This document shows, one piece after another, positions 51,295-61,500 of a DNA stretch of 64,000 bases; the stretch's first letter is position 1, and every line of letters starts with the position of its first letter. The DNA comes from CAYLLN01 sp036496265. GTDB lineage: Bacteria; Planctomycetota; Planctomycetia; Pirellulales; Pirellulaceae. The notes beneath the pieces were generated by a model that saw only the letters and a list, made by a program, of their open reading frames with translations, had not been told where the DNA came from and made no database searches. A program made the translations under genes and the position numbers. The DNA is taken from assembly GCA_036496265.1 (NCBI GenBank), contig DASXLL010000319.1, positions 14,019 to 78,018 of the forward strand, written 5' to 3'.

Positions 51295-54200
51295 TTACGG
51301 CGTTGTGGTGGATACGGAGAGAGAGTCGTTCCAATCGGTCATCTGTTTCCAACGTTGGGCCTGCGCTGGTTTGCCCCATTGCTCATAAAGGCTAATCAAT
51401 CGCTGTGCTGCGCGATGCGGCGCTTGCTGATTGAAGCTGTCGATCTCCTGCCGATGGCGCATCAGCCCTTCGTAGCCGGTGATCAGCAGGGGCTCAGCCT
51501 CTTCGTATCTTTGCTGGCCCAGCAAACTAGTGCCTAAATAAGACTGGCCTTCGTAGATTGACCAATGTTCGGCGTACAAACGCTCGCGAAGCCGCAGCCA
51601 TTCTCTGAAGAGCGGTTCGGCTTCGGCGTATTCCTCCTGATCGACCATTAACCTCCCGATTCGAAATAGACCCCTTTGACGTTCCGTAGAGAAGGCGGGA
51701 AGCGATGTGATTTCACGTTGAACGGAACTAAGCCACTCGGTTTTCCAGCGCTCGATCTCGTCGAACTTGCCCCAATCGGTATAGAGCATGACCAGCCGCT
51801 GGCAATAATCGCCGTGCCATCCTAATGGAACATCTGCGAGTTCTTGCAGGGTGGTATAGCTGGCTAGCAAGTATTTCTCGGCCTCGTCGAACCGCTTCAG
51901 CGCAGCGAGACATTCGCCCAGGCGGTTCTCGACGCTAATGGTGGCGGGACTCGACGGGCCGTGCATCGCCGAACGTTCAGCAAAACACAGGCGCAGCGGG
52001 GATTCAGCGGCCGCGAAGTCGCTCGATTTCATCAAGTGGTTGCCCAGGCGAAGCAAGGCGTTGGCACGGTCAATCGGATGAGTGATCGCCGCAAAGATGT
52101 GTCGCTGCCTGGCCTCGGACCACTGAGTTCGCCATTGCGTGGCATGCTGCGAGTCATGACAGCTTTCGTAGAGCTGAATGAGCCGTTCGCACGAGGCGAG
52201 AAACTGCAATTCCGCGGCATCGCCGACAGCCGCAAGCTGCCGATGGCTTTGGAGCAGGCGCTGTTCGGCGTCGGTGACCTTGCCTTGCCTGGTCAGGGAT
52301 TCGCCCAGCAGGCTTGCAGCTTCCAGTAAACCAACATCTTCCGCGGCTAAATGTTCATGCCCGATTTCGATCGCTTTTCGAAGCAATCCCTCCGCCATTT
52401 GGTATTTGCCATCGGCAATTTGATCGCGCGCCAGCTCCGTTCGTTCATGCAGCACTGCTCCAGGATCGCTGGAATCGATCGGCGCTGCCGACACAAACCG
52501 AGTCTGCTCAGACCGACGCGGTTCCATGTCAAATCGAGTCACAAGGCCGGCGGGCTTGGAATTTGGGCCCAGATCCAGCGTGCCTTTCGTAGGCTCACCG
52601 GCTGATGTGAAGAGCGGTGCGTAAAGTCGTCGAGTTGTAAACTGATCTCCGCGGCCGGTGAAATCGAACATCACCGTGCCAATCGCGTTGCGGACGACAA
52701 TGTCCATGAGCAAGTCGCCGCGGGACGGATCGTAATAGAAGGCCCTTGTCAGCGGGATCACGATGTCAAAGGGGCGCGGAATCCCGGCGCCTTGGCTGCT
52801 AAGCGTCAGATTCGACGTATCGAGAACGGTGGTTCGCTCCGCGCCAATATTTGCGGCAAATTCTGCAGAGAAGCCTTGGACGGTTGTGCCGGCATACGCC
52901 AATTCGATTCGCACGTCGATTCCAGCGCTGGCGAACGGTGGCTCACCTTCGTCGCGGCGGAAACGAATGGCGTTGATGTTGCCCGGCCCGTCGAATTCCC
53001 GTTGAGAGTAAATCTGCTGATAACGGATGCCCATCATCTGCGCCGCAAAATTGAACGGGAAAGACGTGCCATTCAATACTCCTCCCTCGGAGTTGGCGGC
53101 CGGCGCTGGGATGATGCGGTGCACCGTGACTTTCGCATTTTCCAAATCGGGCGTTTGTTGCTGTGGTGCATCGGCAACGGTGGAATGGCTTGCATCGGCC
53201 AACGAAATCGCGTCGGAATCCACGTTGCTGGCTGGTGTCGGCTGACGATCAGAGATAGCGAGCCACCCGAGCGTGCAAGCCAGAACGCTGATTGCAATGG
53301 CTGTCGAAATGGACGCGGCGAGGAAACGTGTTCGTATCTTGCGACCGCGCAGGCTCCTGCGCGCATTGGCTCGAACCGGTTGTCGTTGCAAAAACCGCTG
53401 CAGATCTTCCGCGAGGTCGCGAGCGTTTGCGTATCTGAGTGCCGTCGATTTTTCGAGGCATTTACCGACGATCTGCTCCAGGTCCTCGGGCACTCCACTG
53501 ACAAAATCGCGCATCGGGGCGGGATCGTCAACCAACACTCGCCGCAGCGTATCAATGCTTGTCGCACCGAGAATAGGCGGGCGGCCCGTAAGAAGCTCGT
53601 ACATGACCGCGCCAAGCGCATAGACATCGGTCGGGGGGCCGATTCGGTCAGTCATGCCGGCCGCCTGCTCGGGCGCTAGATAATGAGGTGTTCCCAAAAC
53701 GACACCACTCAGCGTCGTCTGCGCGGGGTCGGCGTCGATGATGCGAGCCAAACCAAAGTCGGCGAGTCGCGGTCCGGGCGAGAGATCGCCATTCTCGCCG
53801 GTCGCGCAGAGCAGAACATTGGATGGCTTAATGTCGCGATGGAGAATTCCACGGTCGTGCGCGTGCTCGACGGCGCCCGCCAAAGCCAGCAGTATTCGCG
53901 CAGCAACGTCAGGATGCACCGGACCGGACTGTTGACGCCGCCAGTCGTCGAGCGTCGGGCCATCGCAAAACTCAACCGCGAGATAGCAGGTTCGATCTTG
54001 CTCACCGGCTTCGTACACAGAAACGATATTTGGATGATCGAGCCGGGCCAGCGCTTGCGCCTCGCGAAAAAAGCGGCGACGGGCATCGGGATCGGCCAGA
54101 ATGCTCGCCCGCGGCAGCTTCAAGGCGACGAGACGATCGAGGCTCGTGTCTTTGGCCAGATAAACAACGCTGAATCCCCCTGCGCCGAGCAGGCGAATGA

Positions 54201-54564
54201 TCTCGAACTTTCCCAGTCGCCGCGGCGGAGCCGTTTCGCTATTGGTGCTTTTGCCTCCCCAGGTATCGCTGAGTGCGACCGTACTAGTCGTCGGGTCACA
54301 TTGCAGCTCACCCGAACCATCGTAGTAGGCCAAAGCTTGGAGCCGACCTTGCAACTCATGCAGCGAGCTATCTGCTGCATGAGCTTTGGCTGCACTGCGT
54401 CCCGCCGACCGCGCGCCCACTAAGGGAATATCGGACAGCGCTTCGGCCAGTTCACGACAATGTGGACAACAGCCCAAATGTTCGACGAGCTTTGATTCCT
54501 GATGCGGTGACATTTCGCCCGCCAGGAATCCAATCATCTTTTCGCGCGCGATGCAGGTGTCCAT
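51295..54564 (-). CDS. Membrane Ser/Thr protein kinase with anti-sigma-type zinc site, an outer beta domain and TPRs
   Basis: 1,089 residues. The N-terminus has a zf-HC2-like H-x3-C-x2-C (HLGCCPHC, 29-36). Kinase domain 119-392: glycine loop GAGGFS (127-132), Lys149, HRD 242-244 (LHRDIKPSNVLL), DFG 269-271. Then a single membrane span (412-436), and an outer beta domain (512-680) with QQIYSQREFDG, IRFRRDEGEPPF, ELAYAGTT, LTLSSQGAG and GDLLMDIVVRN. Residues 705-1080 are TPR-type helical pairs. Downstream of the sigma factor gene by 42 bp and likely in its operon. The outer domain is homologous to one in the divergently encoded giant protein. Confidence 0.9.
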   Translation of the reverse strand: MDTCIAREKMIGFLAGEMSPHQESKLVEHLGCCPHCRELAEALSDIPLVGARSAGRSAAKAHAADSSLHELQGRLQALAYYDGSGELQCDPTTSTVALSDTWGGKSTNSETAPPRRLGKFEIIRLLGAGGFSVVYLAKDTSLDRLVALKLPRASILADPDARRRFFREAQALARLDHPNIVSVYEAGEQDRTCYLAVEFCDGPTLDDWRRQQSGPVHPDVAARILLALAGAVEHAHDRGILHRDIKPSNVLLCATGENGDLSPGPRLADFGLARIIDADPAQTTLSGVVLGTPHYLAPEQAAGMTDRIGPPTDVYALGAVMYELLTGRPPILGATSIDTLRRVLVDDPAPMRDFVSGVPEDLEQIVGKCLEKSTALRYANARDLAEDLQRFLQRQPVRANARRSLRGRKIRTRFLAASISTAIAISVLACTLGWLAISDRQPTPASNVDSDAISLADASHSTVADAPQQQTPDLENAKVTVHRIIPAPAANSEGGVLNGTSFPFNFAAQMMGIRYQQIYSQREFDGPGNINAIRFRRDEGEPPFASAGIDVRIELAYAGTTVQGFSAEFAANIGAERTTVLDTSNLTLSSQGAGIPRPFDIVIPLTRAFYYDPSRGDLLMDIVVRNAIGTVMFDFTGRGDQFTTRRLYAPLFTSAGEPTKGTLDLGPNSKPAGLVTRFDMEPRRSEQTRFVSAAPIDSSDPGAVLHERTELARDQIADGKYQMAEGLLRKAIEIGHEHLAAEDVGLLEAASLLGESLTRQGKVTDAEQRLLQSHRQLAAVGDAAELQFLASCERLIQLYESCHDSQHATQWRTQWSEARQRHIFAAITHPIDRANALLRLGNHLMKSSDFAAAESPLRLCFAERSAMHGPSSPATISVENRLGECLAALKRFDEAEKYLLASYTTLQELADVPLGWHGDYCQRLVMLYTDWGKFDEIERWKTEWLSSVQREITSLPAFSTERQRGLFRIGRLMVDQEEYAEAEPLFREWLRLRERLYAEHWSIYEGQSYLGTSLLGQQRYEEAEPLLITGYEGLMRHRQEIDSFNQQAPHRAAQRLISLYEQWGKPAQAQRWKQMTDWNDSLSVSTTTP

Positions 54565-54606
54565 CGAGTTCTCGCCGGCGTCTCGCTAATAGAATAGGCT
54601 GCGGCT

Positions 54607-55242
54607 TTATCCCGGACGCTGCAGATTTGCCGCGTCCTCGGCCAAAAACTCAACTTCGGCCCGCAGCCGCTTGAGAACTCGGAAGCGAGCCTTGTAAACC
54701 CATTCGGGCGGCCGATTGAGCCTCTCAGCCGCTGCCTGCGGTTTTAACGACTGCAGCCAGGTCCAGTCAAACGCTCGCCAGGTGATGTCATCAAAATCGC
54801 CGCGAATTCGCTGGAGGGCCACCGCCAGTACGTGCGAATTGAATTCCTCAAACCAATCCCCTTCCGGTGGTCCCGGAGTCTGCTCGGAGAGTTCGTCGTG
54901 GTGATGCCCGCCGCGCTGACCCGGGCGCCTTTCCAACTGTTGATGGCGGTAGATTTCGCGAGCGGCGATAACGCCCAGCCAATTGCGAAAGTGACCTCGC
55001 CGAGCATCGTAGGTGAATTTGCTAATAGCTATATAGACGCGAGCCATTACTTTTTGTGTGACGTCCTGCGCGTCCGCGTCTTGCAGCTCGCGGCGGCGGC
55101 AAAAGCGATAAATCAGCGGCGTATACAGCTCGACAAACGTCCGCCAGGATGTGGCGTCGGCACCGCGACGAAGTCGAGCCAACAGACTAACCTTCGTCGA
55201 TGGTGGTTTTGACGAGCCGAGTTGCAGCGACGAGCTCGTCAC
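54607..55242 (-). CDS. ECF-type RNA polymerase sigma factor
   Basis: 211 residues, typical of planctomycete ECF sigma factors that pair with Ser/Thr kinases. Region 2 contains WRTFVELYTPLIYRFCRRRE and DAQDVTQKVMARV; region 4 includes RAFDWTWLQSLKPQAAAERL and WVYKARFRVLKRL. A His-rich linker (GGHHHDELSEQ) separates them. No anti-sigma gene is present; the kinase with an HC2-like zinc site is the obvious regulator. Target promoters are unknown, and the giant gene facing it is a candidate. Confidence 0.93.
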   Translation of the reverse strand: MTSSSLQLGSSKPPSTKVSLLARLRRGADATSWRTFVELYTPLIYRFCRRRELQDADAQDVTQKVMARVYIAISKFTYDARRGHFRNWLGVIAAREIYRHQQLERRPGQRGGHHHDELSEQTPGPPEGDWFEEFNSHVLAVALQRIRGDFDDITWRAFDWTWLQSLKPQAAAERLNRPPEWVYKARFRVLKRLRAEVEFLAEDAANLQRPG

Positions 55243-55502
55243 GGTGCCAGTTCCCCCAACGGAACGAAGCGACTTCTCCGCGGAAAAGCAATCGGAGAAT
55301 GGGCCGAATTCACTTCAGTTATGAGTGTGTCTTCCGGCGAGAAGGCGTGCAAGTGATTTTACCGCAGAATTCTTTTTCCAATCGTAAGAATATCCGACTA
55401 CATAACGGGTACTCTGACTAGCCTTGCTGTTTTTGAATGCGATCAAAAGCGGATCATCAAGTTCGCTCTTCATGGCGGGTATGTAGCGGAGTATCAGGAT
55501 CC

Positions 55503-58500
55503 ATGGCAATTCATCGAACTTTTTTGGCCCGTTGGTCCGGAAGATCCGCTCAAGCGGCAACCCGCAGAAGAAACGCGCGGCGCGACCGTTTCCGACAGCT
55601 GATGCTTCGCGGTCATTACCGACCGCTCATGGAAACGCTTGAGGACCGCCGCCTGCTCGACGGCACTCAGTGGCTCGTCGTATTCCGCGACCTGAGCCTC
55701 GGCACAACGTTGAATGAGCAGGCAATTGGTGAACAGCAGTTTCTGTACGATCATGGCATTCAGGACATGACAGTGACCGAGGCGCAGGATCTGGACGGCA
55801 CCTTCCTTGTCCAAGCATCGAATGACGCCACAGAGGACGGGCTTGTGGCCGAGCTGCAAGACCTGCCCGGCTTTGCCATCGTGGAAGAATACGACGGACG
55901 GCAGACGCCAAGCGGCACGTTCGATCCGGGACCGCCGCTGGACGGTCTCGTCCCCGCACCGGACGACGATTCGACGCCGCCCCCCGGCAGTTTCAACACG
56001 ACATCACTGGCCCCGGCATCGCTGGGCCACATGATGTTGCTTTCCAATGGAACCGTCATGGTGCAGGGAAGCGGCATCAGCAAGACCTGGTACCAACTTG
56101 CGCCCGATATCAACGGCAATTATGCCAACGGAACATGGTCCGCGCTCGCATCGATGGGTACGGAGCGGAAGGATTATGCCTCGAATGTCCTGCCCAGTGG
56201 CAAGGTCCTCATTGTCGGCGGGGAGTACAGCGGGCCTTCCGGCGTGAAAAACGTCATCAACACCGGCGAAATTTACGATCCAGTGACAAACTCGTGGTCG
56301 CCGATCGCCAATTTCCCCCAAAACGCGTTCGGCGATGATCCGACGGAGATTTTGCCCGATGGGCGCGTGCTGGCCGGCTATATCTTCGGTCCGCAGACCT
56401 ATATCTATAACCCAGCCACCAACAGTTGGACTCAGGCCGGAACGAAGCTTCGCAACGATCGGAGCGACGAAGAAAGTTGGATGAAGCTGCCAGACGGCAG
56501 CGTGCTTTCTTATGACATTTGGCAAAGTCCTGACACTGGCGCCGGCTTCTCGCAACGGTACGTGCCCTCGACGAACACATGGGTCGATGCCGGCAGCGTT
56601 CCGGTCCCGCTGAGCGGCGCTTCGGTCGATACCGAACTTGGTCCCGGCTTGCAATTGCCCGATGGACGAGTCTTCCTGATCGGCGCCACCAGCAACACGG
56701 CCCTCTATAATCCGACGACCAATAGTTGGACGGCTGGCCCAACCTTGCCCAGCGGCTTGGGGGCCGACGATGCTCCAGCCGCTTTGCTGCCCAATGGGCA
56801 CGTGATCTTTGCCGCCGATATCTCCAATCCCACTTTTACCGGGCCAACGCATCTGTTCGATTTCGATCCGACGGCCCCGATCGCCAGCAGCCTGACCGAG
56901 ATCACCGGGCAGGCAGGATTTCCCTCGCAACTCACTTCCGATTTGGATCATGCCGCGTTCACAACCCGGATGCTGGTGCTGCCGAGCGGACAAATCTTGC
57001 TCAATCCGGGGAGCAGCAGCCGAATCTGGATTTACACGCCGGACGGCACACCCAACAGCTCATGGCGTCCGACGATCACTAACGTTGCCAGCAATGGCGG
57101 CGGTACGTATACGCTGACGGGAACGCAGATCAACGGCCTCTCGGAAGGGGCGAGCTACGGCGACGATGCGGAGATGTCGAGCAACTATCCGATCGTGCAA
57201 CTGAAGAACAACAGCACCGGCAACATCTTTTACGCCCGCACCTTCAACTGGAGCTCGACAGGGATCGCCACCGGCAGCACGCCGGAAACCACGCAATTTA
57301 CATTGCCGCCCGGTCTGCCGGCGGGCAGCTATTCACTTTCGGTGATCGCCAACGGAATCGCGTCGGCGCCGGCCGCTTTTCCGATCAACGCACTGTATTG
57401 GGATCCCAATCACACCCACGCCGCAACCGGCTCTGGCGGATCGGGCACCTGGAATACGACGGCGGCGAATTGGTTTAACGGGACAACCGACGTCGCTTGG
57501 AACAATGCCAATAACGACACGGCCATCTTTGCCGGGTCGGCTGGCACGGTGGCGCTCAGCACGGGGATTACAGCCCGGGCAATCGGTTTCAGCACGAGCG
57601 GATATACCGTCGGGAACAATGTTTTGACACTCTCGGGCGGCGGAGTAGATGTTGCTAGCGGGCTGACCGAAACAATTTCATCGCAGATCGCAGGTAGCGC
57701 TGGACTGACGCTGACCGGCAGTGGCACGACAATTCTCACCGGCACGAACACATATAGCGGAACCACGACCATTAGTGCGGGTACCCTGCAGATCGGCAGC
57801 GGCGGAACGGCCGGGACTCTGGGAAGCGGCTCAATTATCAATGGCGCCGCCCTGCGCTTTAATCGCACCGATAGCATCACGGTCAGCAGTGCAATCAGCG
57901 GGACCGGCAGCTTAACACAGGCCGGCACGGGAACGCTGATTCTGATCGGAGCAAATACCTATGGCGGGACCACAACAATCAGCGCGGGCACGCTGCAAAT
58001 CGGCAATGGAAGTGCCGGAGGCACGCCAGGCACCGGCGCCATCGGCAACAGCGGCGCGCTAGTTATTAACCTTTCTGGAAGTCTGACTCTTCCCAACTTA
58101 ATTAGTGGCGCCGGTTCGTTGAGCTTGATCGGCTCAGGAATTGTGTTCCTAACGGCCGCCGACACCTACACCGGCCCAACAACAATCAGTTCGGGCACTT
58201 TGCAGCTTGGCACGGGAGGTGGATCTGTCACGATCGGCTCAGGCGCGATCACCAACAACGGCGCGCTGGTTATTAATCGTGGCGGTAGCCTAACGCTTTC
58301 GAATGCCATCACTAGCAGCGGGTCGTTTAGCTTGATCGGTTCGGGGACTGTCATCCTAACAGGCCCCGACAACTTTAGTGGCACGACGACGATCAGCAGC
58401 GGCACGCTGCAAATCGGCACGGGGGGATCGGCCGTAACGGTGGGAAGCGGTCCCATCATCGACAACGGTGTTTTGGTCATCAATCGCGGTGGCACGCTTA

Positions 58501-61500
58501 CTCTGGGGAACCTGATCAGCGGCAGCGGCACACTGACAAAGAGCGGCGCTGGCACAATCACCTTGTCGAATCCCGCCAATAACTTTACGGGAACGACAAA
58601 CGTGACGGCCGGCACCCTCAGTGTGACCGGCAACCTGGCGCCTAGTTCAACGACGGTCACCGGCGGCACATTGGGCGGGACAGGTACGACTGGCGATGTG
58701 ACCGTGAACACCGGCGGCGCTTTAGCGCCCGGAGTAGGTCCGGGCATTATCAACACGGGCAATTTGGTGCTCAGCGCCGGCTCTAACTTTGCCGCCGAGA
58801 TCAACAGCGCCGTAGCCGGCACTGGCTACGACCAGGCGAACGTCACCAGCGTCACCTTGGGGGGCAATCTGGTATTAACGGGGACTCGTACCGACACGAC
58901 GGCCAATGTCCTGACGATTATCAACAACGCTGGCGACGACCCAGTGAACGGCATTTTTGCCGGGCTTCCCGAAGGTTCGATCGTGACGCTCAACAACGTG
59001 ATGTACTCGCTGTCGTATCAGGGAGGAACGGGAAATGACGTCACGCTGACCAGTATTCCCGCACCGCAAGTCGTGGCCTGCTCGATCGCTCCCGGCGCCA
59101 TTTTGAGTCCGGGCTCTATCTCAATTCAGATCACCTTCAGCAAGCCCATGAAGGTTGCCAATCTCGACACGACGGACTTCTCGCTACAAGGCGTCTTTCA
59201 CGGACAGATTTATTCCCTCAATGGCTTTGGCTTCAGCCCTGACGGTACCGTCCTGACGCTGAACTATACCGGTCTGCCGGACGACGCCTACACCTTCACG
59301 CTCGTCGCCGGCGCCAACAACGGAGCGAATTTTACGGATGTGCTTGGCAATGCACTCGATGGCGAATTCAGCGGCACGTTCCCTTCGGGCAACGGTGTCG
59401 CCGGCGGCAATTTTGTCTTGAACTTCAGCATGGACCGGGACACCGAGCCCTATCCGGTTCCCGTGACCGCGACCGCGCCGTCCGGCAGTCTGATCTACGA
59501 TCCCTCGGTCTCGCGCGTGATTGCCTATGCGGGTGACACCGATAGCTACACGCTGGCGGTCGACGCCGGGCAAACCATCTCCGTGCTCGTGAATCAGGTG
59601 AATGGCAGTTTGAGGCCCGCCGTCGAGCTGCGCGACCCGGCGAATAACCTAATCACTTCGACAAACGCATCCACGAATCTGCAGCCCGTATTCTTGAATG
59701 CCGTTCCAGCCACCACTTCGGGCACTTACACCGTGACCGTCAGTGGCTCGAACGCCAACCGCGGCCTGTATGTCTTGCAAGTCGTTCTGAATTCCGCCCT
59801 GGAGGCCGAAAACAACGGCGGCGCGGCCAACGACAGCATCGCAACGGCGCAGAATATTGACAATTCGTTCGTGGCGTTGAGCACATCCACCGTTACCGCC
59901 TCGCGGGGCGCCGCTCTGGGTGGAAACGCCGCGAGCGCCGCTTGGGATGACTACTATTCGTTTACGGTAGACGCCAATACTCAGCTCGACGCGGCCTTCA
60001 AACATTTGACTGGCAGCGGCGCGAAGTTTTCCATCGAAAACAGCTCCGGCGCGATTCTGGCCGCAGGCGTTACCGGCGCTGCGAACTACGACCTCGGGAC
60101 GAGCGCCCTCATCGCCACGCCCGGCGTCTATTACCTGCATGTGCACGGCACGGCTGCGGCGACCTATAGCGCGATTCTTGTCAAAAATGCTGTTTTCGAC
60201 ACCGAAGCCAATAATTCGTTTGCCACGGCACAAGACATTACAACTGACGCCGGCGTGCTGGGAGCGATCGTGACCCAGTCCGGACCGCTCGTGGTATCGA
60301 CAGTCGTCCCCAACGATCTGGCCAATACCGAGGGTAATTCGAGCTCGGCTCTGCTCTTCGGTCAGGCAAGCAGCCACGTTCAGCAGATCTATTCCGCCAG
60401 TCAGTTTGCCTCCGGTGGAATCATTGACTCCATCCGCTTTCGACGGAACAGCGCGCAAGGTTCATTCACGACCAACGGGCTCATCATGCAGGTCGATCTG
60501 GCCTATGCGGCCACCACAATCTCGACCGCCTCCAACACGTTCGCCAACAACGTCGGAGGCGGCGATGTCACCGTCTACAACGGCCCGCTGACGCTTTCGA
60601 GCAGCGGCAGCGCCGGCAGTGGCCCCAATCCATTCGACGTCGTCATCGACGTGGCCAACACGTTCAATTACAACCCCGCGCTGGGCGATCTTCTGGTGGA
60701 TATCCGCGTCTTAAGCAACGCATCCCAGAGCTTCCTGCTCGACGCTGCGCCTGCGTCGCAGCAGTCCAGCATGGTGCAGATCCATAACGTCAATGTCTCG
60801 AATCTCGCCGGCAACGTTGGCGGAACCAACGATGGCGCTCCTTTCGGACTCGTGACTCAGTTCGATTTCGACGCGCCCACGCCGGAAGACGGCTGGTATT
60901 CGATCAATCTGGCGAATTCGTCGCCCAACCTGCAACTCGAGACGAGTACGCCGGCCGGTGGTCCCAATCAGTTCCTGAACAACCTGAATCCGCAGCTAGA
61001 GTTATACGACCCCGCCGGAAATCTGGTCGCATCTGGGACCACTTTGCCCGACGGCCGGAATGAGTCTCTGCAATTTCATGCACCCGGATTAACTCCTGGC
61101 ACTTATCGTGTTCGCGTCACGAGTCAGAATGCGAGCGGAGGTGAGTATTTCCTCAGCTCCGCGCTATTGCCCAATCAGTTGCCGATCGCGAGCGACGATT
61201 CTGTTTCCACGAACGAAGATACGTCTGCAGTTATCAGCGTTCTGACGAACGATTCCGATCCGGATGGCTCCCTTGACCCATCGAGCATCACGATTGGCGC
61301 TGCGCCGAGTCACGGCAGCTTGGGCGTCGATTCAACCACGGGGCAAATCACGTACACGCCAGCGGCGAACTATTCCGGCTCCGATAGCTTCACTTACACC
61401 GTGGAAGACGATAGCGGCGCGGTTTCGAACACGGCTACCGTGAATCTTTCCGTGGTCGCTGTCGCTGACCCTCCTTCTTTAGCCGTGACCGATGCGGCCG

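Noticed and set aside
56630..56650. Half copy of the GCCGGGACC palindrome (CTTGGTCCCGGCTTG) in the giant gene
   Set aside because: Only one arm is present and it falls in a well-conserved kelch-like stretch, so chance is likely.
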